From an uncultured Burkholderiales bacterium (lineage in GTDB: Bacteria > Pseudomonadota > Gammaproteobacteria > Burkholderiales > Thiobacillaceae), in assembly GCA_937925755.1 (NCBI GenBank), contig CALAMX010000092.1, positions 1 to 11,351 of the forward strand: a stretch of 11,351 nt of DNA, read 5' to 3'. Below, one piece after another: positions 5,508 to 11,351 of the stretch (the stretch's first letter is position 1; each line of letters starts with the position of its first letter). Below the pieces are notes generated by a model, which had not been told where the DNA came from, did not search any database, and saw nothing but the letters and a program-made list of their open reading frames with translations. The translations under genes and the position numbers were made by a program.

Positions 5508-6944
5508 ATGATACGCAGAACCAAGATCGTCGCCACCCTGGGCCCGGCCAGCCGCGACCCCAAGGTGCTCGACCGGATGATCGAGGCCGGCGTGGACGTG
5601 GTGCGCCTGAACTTTTCGCACGGCAGCGCCGAGGAGCACATCCAGGCCGCCGAGTTGGTGCGCTCGTTGGCCAAGACGCGCGGCCGCGCCGTGGGCGTGC
5701 TGGTGGACCTGCAGGGGCCCAAGATCCGCATCGGGCGCTTCAAGGACGGCAAGGTCACCCTGCTGGAGGGCGAGCGCTTCATCCTCGACGCAGACTGCGA
5801 ACTCGGCGACGCCACCTGCGTCGGTCTGGACTACCCCGACCTGGTCCGGGACGTCTCCCGTGGCGCCACCCTGTTGCTGGACGATGGCCGCATCGAGCTG
5901 TGGGTGGAAGAGGTCGAGGGCAACCAGGTCATCTGCAAGGTGGTGCGCGGCGGGGTGCTGTCCAACAACAAGGGGATCAACCGCAAGGGAGGCGGCCTGT
6001 CCGCCGCGGCCCTGACCGACAAGGACATCGAGGACATCAAGATCGCGGCGCAGTTGAAGGCCGATTATCTCGCCGTCTCTTTCCCCCGCTCGGCGGCCGA
6101 CATGCAGCAGGCACGCGAGATCCTGCACGCCGCGGGTGGCCATGCCTGGCTGATCGCGAAGATCGAGCGCGCCGAGGCGATCGACGCCCTGCCCGAGATC
6201 CTCAACGCCTCGGATGCCATCATGGTGGCACGTGGCGACCTGGGGGTGGAGGTGGGGGATGCCGCCGTGCCGGCGCTACAGAAGAAGATGATTCGGCTCG
6301 CGCGCGAGCGGAACAAGTTGGCCATCACCGCCACGCAAATGATGGAATCCATGATCGCCAGCCCCATCCCTACGCGCGCCGAGGTCTCCGATGTGGCCAA
6401 CGCCGTGCTCGATGGCACCGATGCGGTGATGCTCTCGGCCGAGACGGCGATCGGCAAATATCCCATCGAGGCCGTCTCCGCCATGCACCGGGTCTGTATC
6501 GAGGCGGAAAAGGAGGTCGAGCGGCCGCCGTTCCCCCTCAGGGCTGCCGAGGAGGGCATCGTCCGCATCGACGAGGCGATCGCCAAGTCCGCTGCCTTTA
6601 CGGCCCTGCACCTCAACGTCAAGGCCATCGCGGCGATGACCCAGTCCGGCGCGACCGCACTGTGGACCTCGCGCATCAGCACCCACGTGCCGATCTATGC
6701 CTTGACACCCGAGGTCGAAACCCGTAGAAAAGTGACGCTCTTCCGCGGTGTCTACCCCATCAACTTCCGGCCCTCCAGCAACGACCGCGACCAGCTGCTG
6801 ACCGAGGCCGAGGAGGAGCTGCGGCGGCGCGGCGCGGTGCGCAACGGCGACCTGATCCTGCTCACCATCGGCGAGCCGATCGGCAAACCGGGCGGCACCA
6901 ACACCCTCAAGATCGTTCGCGTCGGCGAACGAAAGAAGGTTTAA
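5508..6944 (+). CDS. pyk: Pyruvate kinase (PykA type)
   Basis: Pyruvate kinase (478 aa) converts phosphoenolpyruvate and ADP to pyruvate and ATP in the cytoplasm, normally as a tetramer. The (beta/alpha)8 barrel contains VRLNFSHG (32-39), the B domain (roughly 72-165), the catalytic AKIERAEAI segment with K218 and metal ligands E220 and D244 (ARGDLG, 241-246), TQMMESMI (276-283) and DGTDAVMLSAETA (302-314). The C-terminal regulatory domain covers about 345-478. GPKIRIG (70-76) has Lys72 where potassium-dependent enzymes have Glu, as in E. coli PykA, so potassium-independent activity is predicted. An in-frame TAA at 5490-5492 leaves this ATG as the only sensible ATG start, and the canonical RRTKIVATLGPAS beginning agrees. 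No Shine-Dalgarno precedes it, only CCCAAAAA. It lies 84 nt after pgk and 21 nt before fba. Confidence 0.96.
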   Translation: MIRRTKIVATLGPASRDPKVLDRMIEAGVDVVRLNFSHGSAEEHIQAAELVRSLAKTRGRAVGVLVDLQGPKIRIGRFKDGKVTLLEGERFILDADCELGDATCVGLDYPDLVRDVSRGATLLLDDGRIELWVEEVEGNQVICKVVRGGVLSNNKGINRKGGGLSAAALTDKDIEDIKIAAQLKADYLAVSFPRSAADMQQAREILHAAGGHAWLIAKIERAEAIDALPEILNASDAIMVARGDLGVEVGDAAVPALQKKMIRLARERNKLAITATQMMESMIASPIPTRAEVSDVANAVLDGTDAVMLSAETAIGKYPIEAVSAMHRVCIEAEKEVERPPFPLRAAEEGIVRIDEAIAKSAAFTALHLNVKAIAAMTQSGATALWTSRISTHVPIYALTPEVETRRKVTLFRGVYPINFRPSSNDRDQLLTEAEEELRRRGAVRNGDLILLTIGEPIGKPGGTNTLKIVRVGERKKV

Positions 6945-6965
6945 TTTAGCGAACAGGAGATCCAG

Positions 6966-8030
6966 ATGGCCCTCATCACCCTGCGTCAACTGCTGGACCA
7001 TGCCGCCGAGCATGGCTACGGCGTTCCCGCCTTCAACGTCAACAACATGGAGCAGATGCATGCCATCATGCAGGCTGCCGACGCCTGCGATGCACCGGTC
7101 ATCGTCCAGGCCTCGGCCGGCGCCCGTGCCTACGCCGGCGAGCCCTTCCTGCGTCACCTGATGTACGCCGCGGTGGAGATGTATCCGCACATCCCCATCT
7201 GCGTGCACCAGGACCACGGCGCCTCGCCGGCGGTGTGCATCCGTTCCATCCAGTCGGGCTTCACCTCGGTGATGATGGACGGCTCGCTGCTGGAGGACGC
7301 CAAAACCCCTGCCAGTTACGAATACAACGTCAAAGTCACCCGCCAGGTGGTGGAGCTCGCGCACGCTTGCGGCGTGTCGGTCGAGGGCGAGCTCGGCTGC
7401 CTCGGCTCGCTCGAGACCGGCATGGCCGGTGAGGAGGACGGCGTGGGCGCCGAGGGCAAACTGGATCACTCCATGCTGCTGACTGACCCCGACCAGGCCG
7501 CAGACTTCGTCAAGCAGACCAAGGTCGATGCCCTAGCCATCGCCATCGGCACCTCGCATGGCGCCTATAAGTTCACCCGCCCGCCGACCGGCGACATCCT
7601 GGCCATCGACCGCGTCAAGCAGATCCACGCCCGCATCCCCAACACCCACCTGGTGATGCACGGCTCTTCCTCGGTACCGCAGGAGTGGCTCAAGATCATC
7701 AACGAGTACGGCGGCGACATGGGCCAGACCTACGGTGTACCGGTCGAGGAGATCGTCGAGGGCATCAAGCACGGCGTGCGCAAGGTCAACATCGACACCG
7801 ACCTGCGCATGGCCGCCACCGGTGCGATTCGTAAGTTCCTTTGGGAGAACAAAAAGGAGTTCGACCCGCGCAAATTCCTCAAGGCCGCCACCAAGGCCAT
7901 GAGCGAGATCTGCAAGGCGCGTTACGAGGCCTTCGGCTGCGCTGGCCAGGCGAGCAAGATCAAGCCCCTGAGCCTGGAGGCGATGACCAAGCGCTATGCC
8001 AGCGGCGAGCTCGATCCCAAGGTCAACTGA
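6966..8030 (+). CDS. fba: Fructose-bisphosphate aldolase, class II (Calvin-cycle subtype)
   Basis: This 354-residue zinc-dependent aldolase interconverts fructose-1,6-bisphosphate and the two triose phosphates. Calvin-cycle enzymes of this subtype can also make sedoheptulose-1,7-bisphosphate. HQDHGAS (81-87) supplies the catalytic D83 and zinc ligand H84. VEGELG (139-144), H198 in GTSHG and H232 in MHGSSS supply further metal or active-site residues. NIDTD (275-279) is the phosphate-binding signature. The insert with EEDGVGAEGK (156-165) and the total length match CbbA/FbaA-type proteins of proteobacterial cbb clusters rather than the shorter GatY/KbaY group. AGGAG at 6955-6959 lies 6 nt upstream of the ATG, and pyk ends 21 nt before. 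It is the last gene of the operon, followed by a strong terminator. The symbol cbbA is an alternative. Confidence 0.96.
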   Translation: MALITLRQLLDHAAEHGYGVPAFNVNNMEQMHAIMQAADACDAPVIVQASAGARAYAGEPFLRHLMYAAVEMYPHIPICVHQDHGASPAVCIRSIQSGFTSVMMDGSLLEDAKTPASYEYNVKVTRQVVELAHACGVSVEGELGCLGSLETGMAGEEDGVGAEGKLDHSMLLTDPDQAADFVKQTKVDALAIAIGTSHGAYKFTRPPTGDILAIDRVKQIHARIPNTHLVMHGSSSVPQEWLKIINEYGGDMGQTYGVPVEEIVEGIKHGVRKVNIDTDLRMAATGAIRKFLWENKKEFDPRKFLKAATKAMSEICKARYEAFGCAGQASKIKPLSLEAMTKRYASGELDPKVN

Positions 8031-8048
8031 GACCCTAGACGCGGAGTC

Positions 8049-8073
8049 AAGGCGGCTGCGGCCGCCTTTTTTT
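8049..8073 (+). terminator. Rho-independent terminator of the tkt-fba operon
   Basis: The stem AAGGCGGC / GCCGCCTT (8 bp, perfect) with tetraloop TGCG runs into seven consecutive T residues (8067-8073). It begins 18 nt after the fba stop codon. This is a textbook intrinsic terminator and marks the end of the carbon-metabolism operon. Confidence 0.93.
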
Positions 8074-8194
8074 GTGGGTCGAGGACAGCCGATCTGCCGC
8101 AGCGCTGGTTTCTCCGTGCGGTCTCAACCGCTGCCGACGGCCCAGGGCAGACCTAGGACCGGTTGCGCAGGACAGCGCCTTGGGTTTTACTGCG

Positions 8195-8200
8195 TATGAT
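8195..8200 (+). promoter_or_regulatory. Possible -10 element upstream of the adaptor gene
   Basis: TATGAT differs from the -10 consensus at one position and ends 17 nt before the ATG at 8218. No good -35 box sits 16-18 nt upstream; AGGACA (8169-8174) is the nearest resemblance, 20 nt away. If used, the transcript leader would be only about 10 nt, which would fit the lack of a Shine-Dalgarno. A promoter is needed somewhere here because a terminator lies just upstream. Confidence 0.25.
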
Positions 8201-8217
8201 CTGACCGTCTCCGTCGC

Positions 8218-9405
8218 ATGTCCCGCGCCCGTCTCACCCTCATCCTCCTCATGCTGGCCATGGCCGGTGGACTCACCTGGGGCTTTCTGCCGCGTCCGGT
8301 GGCAGTGGAACTGGCGCAGGTGGCCCGCGGGCCTCTGATCGTGAGCATCGAGGAGGAGGGCCAGGCACGGGTGCGCGACCGCTATGTGATCCACGCACCG
8401 ATGAACGGTTATCTGCGTCGCATCGAGCTGAAGGAGGGTGACCCGGTGCGGCGCGGCCAGGTGTTGGCAGTGCTCGAGCCTACGCGTGCCGATGCACTCG
8501 ACCCGCGCACGAGGGCACAGGCGCTGGGGCAGTTGCGTGCGGCCGAGGCAGGCCTGGCGGCTGCGATCGAGGAGGCGCGCGCGGCCGAGGCCGAAGCCGA
8601 GCTGGCACAGCAGGAATTGAAGCGCGCCGAGGCCCTGGGACAGGCCAATTTCCTGTCACGCGCCGCGGTGGACCAGGCCAGGACCCGAGTCTCCCGCAGC
8701 GAGGCGGTGCGAGAGGCGGCGCGGCATGCAGTGGACGTGGCGCGCCATCGATTGGAGACGGCCCGCGCCCTCTTGGCGCATGCCGCGGCCCTCAATGCCG
8801 GTAAGGCCGAGCGCCTGGAGGTGCGCGCCCCGGTCGCTGGAAAGGTGCTGAAGCGGGTGCGTGAGAGCGAGGGGACGGTGGCGGCGGGGCAGCCCTTGCT
8901 GGAGATCGGTGATCCCGAGGCGTTGGAGGTGGTGGTGGATGTGCTCTCGACCCAGGCCGTGCGTATTCGGCCCGGCGGGCGGGTGAGCCTTGAGCGCTGG
9001 GGCGGACAGCCCCTGACGGGCCGTGTACGGACGGTGGAGCCGGCGGGTTTCACCAAGGTCTCGGCCTTGGGGGTGGAGGAGCAGCGGGTGCGGGTGATCG
9101 TCGACATCACTTCACCGCGCGCGGCCTGGCAGGGCCTCGGTGACGCATACCGGGTTCAGGCGCGCTTCGTCCTGTGGGAGGCTCGCGATGTGCTGCAGGT
9201 GCCGGCGAGCAGCCTCTTCCGCCACAATGCCGGCTGGGCGGTATTCGTGGTCGAGGGGGGCAAGGCCAGGTTGCGCCCGGTACAACTGGGGGAACGCGCA
9301 GGGTTGGCGGTGCAGGTCGTCGCTGGGCTCAAGGCCGGCGAACAGGTGATCAACCATCCGGATGACCGCATACGCGATGGGGTGCGAGTGAGGCCGCGTC
9401 CATGA
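8218..9405 (+). CDS. HlyD/MacA-family periplasmic adaptor (membrane fusion) protein
   Basis: This 395-residue protein looks like the periplasmic adaptor of an efflux or secretion system, linking an inner-membrane pump to an outer-membrane channel. Residues 5-23 are hydrophobic (anchor or signal; no lipobox Cys). The two halves of the barrel-sandwich/lipoyl-like domain are at about 57-88 (APMNGYLRRIELKEGD) and 200-230 (VRAPVAGKVLKRV). Between them lies an Ala/Glu/Arg-rich alpha-helical coiled-coil hairpin (about 95-195). Beta-barrel and membrane-proximal domains follow (about 235-395). An in-frame TGA at 8197 makes 8218 the first possible ATG; no clear Shine-Dalgarno precedes it. The stop overlaps the next gene by ATGA. 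No ABC or RND pump or TolC-like gene is in the window, so the partner and substrate are unknown. Family is firm; MacA-like versus other HlyD subgroup is uncertain. Confidence 0.88.
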   Translation: MSRARLTLILLMLAMAGGLTWGFLPRPVAVELAQVARGPLIVSIEEEGQARVRDRYVIHAPMNGYLRRIELKEGDPVRRGQVLAVLEPTRADALDPRTRAQALGQLRAAEAGLAAAIEEARAAEAEAELAQQELKRAEALGQANFLSRAAVDQARTRVSRSEAVREAARHAVDVARHRLETARALLAHAAALNAGKAERLEVRAPVAGKVLKRVRESEGTVAAGQPLLEIGDPEALEVVVDVLSTQAVRIRPGGRVSLERWGGQPLTGRVRTVEPAGFTKVSALGVEEQRVRVIVDITSPRAAWQGLGDAYRVQARFVLWEARDVLQVPASSLFRHNAGWAVFVVEGGKARLRPVQLGERAGLAVQVVAGLKAGEQVINHPDDRIRDGVRVRPRP

Positions 9406-10322
9406 GCCACAGGCCCGTGCTTGGTCTCGTGCTGGGCAGCGGCTCGGCCCGCGGCTGGGCCCACATCGGCGCCATCCGCGCCCTGGAGGAGGCGGGCCTG
9501 CGTTTCGCCGTGGTCTGCGGCACATCCATCGGCGCACTGGTCGGCGCGGCCTATGTTTCCGACAACCTGGAGCGCCTGGAAACTTGGGTGAGCGGGCTCA
9601 AGTTCAAAGAGGTGGTCGGCTTTTTCGACCTCACCCTCAACGGCGGCATGATCCGGGGTGAGCGGCTGATGGACTTCTTCCGTGCCCACTTTCGCGATAG
9701 GGCGATCGGTGAACTCGATAAGGCCTATGCTGCCGTGGCCACCGACCTGGCCACGGGCCGCGAGGTTTGGTTGCGCGAAGGGGGGCTCATGGAGGCCGTG
9801 CGCGCCTCGATCGCCCTGCCGGGGTTGTTCACCCCGGCCCTCGTCCAGGGTCGCTGGTTGGTGGACGGCGGGCTGGTCAATCCGGTGCCTGTGTCGCTCG
9901 CCCGCGCTCTCGGTGCGGAGATCGTCATCGCCATCGACCTCAATACCAACCTGGTGGGTCGGCATCTGCGCCCGCGCGCGCGGGCTGCCGCCAGCAACCG
10001 ACCGGCCGCGGACAGCCTGGCCGCCGCCCTCATGCAGCGTCTGCAAACCGGTATCCAAGCCCTGCCGTTGCCCTGGCGTGACAAGGACGAAGAACCCCCC
10101 TCCCTGTTCGACACCCTGGCCACCAGCATCAACATCATGCAGGTGCAGATCAGCCGCAGCCGCTTGGCCGGCGAGCCGCCCGACGTGCTGATCACCCCTC
10201 GGCTTGCACACTTGGGCCTGTTGGAGTTCCATCGGGCGCGCGAGGCGATCGCCGAGGGGCGGCGCGCGGTGCAGAGCGTCCTGCCGCAGCTGCGCGCGTT
10301 GGAACTGATCGGCTCGCTTTGA
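9402..10322 (+). CDS. Patatin-like phospholipase family protein (RssA-like)
   Basis: This 306-residue protein is a predicted serine acyl hydrolase of the patatin family. The oxyanion-hole loop GSGSARG is at 12-18, the nucleophile motif GTSIG at 40-44 with Ser42, and the catalytic Asp155 in the DGG motif (155-157), giving the complete Ser-Asp dyad. No signal peptide or clear membrane segment is seen, so it is probably cytoplasmic or peripheral on the inner membrane. Size and layout resemble E. coli RssA/YchK, whose true substrate is poorly defined. The start ATG overlaps the adaptor stop as ATGA, with a weak GAGG (9390-9393) 8 nt upstream, so translation is likely coupled. Residues about 185-225 (Arg/Ala/Pro-rich, then charged) form a low-complexity linker before the C-terminal helices. 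A link to membrane lipid turnover with the adaptor is inference only. Confidence 0.92.
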   Translation: MSHRPVLGLVLGSGSARGWAHIGAIRALEEAGLRFAVVCGTSIGALVGAAYVSDNLERLETWVSGLKFKEVVGFFDLTLNGGMIRGERLMDFFRAHFRDRAIGELDKAYAAVATDLATGREVWLREGGLMEAVRASIALPGLFTPALVQGRWLVDGGLVNPVPVSLARALGAEIVIAIDLNTNLVGRHLRPRARAAASNRPAADSLAAALMQRLQTGIQALPLPWRDKDEEPPSLFDTLATSINIMQVQISRSRLAGEPPDVLITPRLAHLGLLEFHRAREAIAEGRRAVQSVLPQLRALELIGSL

Positions 10323-10358
10323 GGTGCGTGCCGCTTTCTGCTGGCGTCGTGGCGGATT

Positions 10359-10387
10359 CTCACCCCCTCCCGCGAGCGGGTGAGGGG
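10359..10387. repeat. REP-like GC-rich hairpin between convergent genes
   Basis: CTCACCC (10359-10365) pairs perfectly with GGGTGAG (10378-10384). An alternative inner stem CCCG / CGGG (10369-10372 / 10377-10380) can extend to CCCC / GGGG around an internal loop. The sequence, of the type CCCTCCCGCGAGCGGG, resembles short interspersed palindromes common in high-GC proteobacteria. It lies between the stop codons of the patatin gene and the minus-strand AEC gene, a place where such elements often act as bidirectional terminators or 3' stabilisers. There is no T-run on either strand. Only one copy is in the window. Confidence 0.5.
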
Positions 10388-10402
10388 AGAGGGCTTGTTG
10401 CC

Positions 10403-11350
10403 TTACCTGAGCAGCAGGATCCACAGGGGCAGGATTAGCATGAACAACAGACTGCTCCAGCTCACGGTGAGGGCCGCGGCGCGCACGTCCAGGCCGAAGC
10501 GGTCGGCAAAGCTCGCCGCCATCAGCATGGTGGGCATGGCCACCTCCAGGATGGCGGCACGCTGCGCCTGCCTGAGCTCACCCAGCAACAGGTGGGTGAG
10601 CGCGAGGACGAGTACCGGGCCGATGATGAGCTTCACCGCCACCGCCACCAGCACCGGGCGGCTGGGCTGGAGTGCGCCCCAGGGGATGGCGAGCCCTAGG
10701 GTGAAAAGCATCAGCGGGATGGTCGCCTGGCCCATGAAGCGTGCGGCTTGGATCAGGGGCTCCACCTGCAGACCGGCAAAGTTTACGGTGAAGCCGAGCA
10801 CGAAGCCCCAGAGCGGCGGCAGTCTCAGCACCGTGGCGAGCAGACGGGTGCCATGCCCACCCGCAGGGCCGAGCCGCGTGGCGATCCACACCCCCAGGGT
10901 CCAGAGCAGCGGGGTGGAGGCCAGGACGTCGGCGAAGGCAGCGTAGCTGCCGCCCATGGGACCATGCAGGAAGGTGAGCACGGGGTAGCCCATGAAAAGC
11001 ACATTGCCGAAGCTGCCGGCCAGCAGTATGGCAGCGCGGCTCTCTTGCGTGAGGCTGCGTCCCAATGGGGCGTGGTAAAGCAAGAGATAGAGCAACGCGG
11101 CACTCAACAGGATGCCGGCGATGGTGATCACCGGCACGGTCAGCATCTCCCTGTCGAGTCTCGCCTGGGCCGAGAGGGCGAACAGCAGCGGTGGGGCGAA
11201 GACGTCGACGACCAGGCGGTTGAGATAGACCCGCAGCTTGTCCGCCGGCGGGTCCTGGCGCAGCCGCGCCCAAAGGCCACCCGCCGTCACCAGCAGGGCG
11301 ATGGGCAGCCAGACCTGGAGAAAGAGTTCGAGGAGGAAATCAACGGACAT
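10403..11350 (-). CDS. AEC (auxin efflux carrier) family permease
   Basis: This 315-residue, strongly hydrophobic protein is an inner-membrane secondary transporter of the AEC/membrane transport protein family. About ten membrane segments can be seen, near residues 9-28, 46-60, 72-92, 106-128, 138-158, 172-193, 208-224, 233-255, 264-282 and 292-314, in the two-fold repeat typical of the family. The two conserved proline-containing helices, near GYPVLTF (121-127) and MPTMLMAAS (272-280), are present. Bacterial relatives move malonate, malate or other organic anions, but the substrate is not readable here. It is convergent with the patatin gene and not part of either plus-strand unit. The ATG lies one base from the window edge, so an upstream start, the ribosome binding site and the promoter cannot be judged. 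The length is typical, so this start is probably correct or very close. Confidence 0.9.
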   Translation of the reverse strand: MSVDFLLELFLQVWLPIALLVTAGGLWARLRQDPPADKLRVYLNRLVVDVFAPPLLFALSAQARLDREMLTVPVITIAGILLSAALLYLLLYHAPLGRSLTQESRAAILLAGSFGNVLFMGYPVLTFLHGPMGGSYAAFADVLASTPLLWTLGVWIATRLGPAGGHGTRLLATVLRLPPLWGFVLGFTVNFAGLQVEPLIQAARFMGQATIPLMLFTLGLAIPWGALQPSRPVLVAVAVKLIIGPVLVLALTHLLLGELRQAQRAAILEVAMPTMLMAASFADRFGLDVRAAALTVSWSSLLFMLILPLWILLLR

Positions 11351-11351
11351 G

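Noticed and set aside
5174..6727. Long plus-strand open frame (517 codons) overlapping the end of pgk and most of pyk
   Set aside because: It runs out of frame through two clear enzyme genes and gives an Arg/Gly/His/Pro-rich translation, typical of a GC-driven shadow frame.
1..11351. tRNA, rRNA, CRISPR array, insertion sequence or prophage genes
   Set aside because: No cloverleaf, spaced direct repeats, transposase or integrase motifs, or terminal inverted repeats were found. The window is filled by nine ordinary genes with short spacers.

Overview
The window is a GC-rich piece of bacterial chromosome. It most resembles a Gram-negative proteobacterium, probably beta- or gamma-proteobacterial. 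Support comes from the gene order transketolase, GAPDH, phosphoglycerate kinase, pyruvate kinase, class II aldolase, from the PykA-type pyruvate kinase and Calvin-type aldolase, and from a periplasmic adaptor protein that presupposes an outer membrane. The gene order is typical of cbb-type clusters of autotrophic proteobacteria and their heterotrophic relatives. No RuBisCO, phosphoribulokinase or CbbR lies in the window, so autotrophy is not shown.

Layout. At 41-838 (+) is an inositol-monophosphatase-family phosphatase. A 203-nt spacer follows with an AT-rich island, a small hairpin and a good sigma70-like promoter. Next comes a co-directional carbon-metabolism operon at 1042-8030: tkt, gap, pgk, pyk, fba. 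A textbook intrinsic terminator at 8049-8073 closes it. A second two-gene unit at 8218-10322 encodes a HlyD/MacA-type membrane-fusion (adaptor) protein and a patatin-like phospholipase joined by an ATGA overlap. A GC-rich, REP-like hairpin separates this unit from a convergent AEC-family permease (10403-11350, minus strand), whose start codon is one base from the window edge. No intergenic stretch exceeds 300 bases.

How the genes work together. Gap, Pgk and Fba interconvert fructose-1,6-bisphosphate, triose phosphates and 3-phosphoglycerate, in the glycolytic or the gluconeogenic/Calvin direction. Transketolase rearranges sugar phosphates in the pentose-phosphate or Calvin regeneration phase. 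Pyruvate kinase draws carbon off toward pyruvate. The adaptor/phospholipase pair looks like an envelope function unrelated to the operon.

The coding content is mostly ordinary. The least explained signals are non-coding: two hairpins in the gap-pgk spacer, one a near-perfect 18-position stem ending just before the pgk Shine-Dalgarno sequence, and a C-rich pgk-pyk spacer leading into a pyk start with no Shine-Dalgarno. At protein level, the GAPDH active-site motif has Ala where the second Cys is usual, pyruvate kinase carries the Lys linked to potassium independence, and the adaptor protein has no transporter partner in view. I saw no strong evidence for a wholly new multi-gene system.
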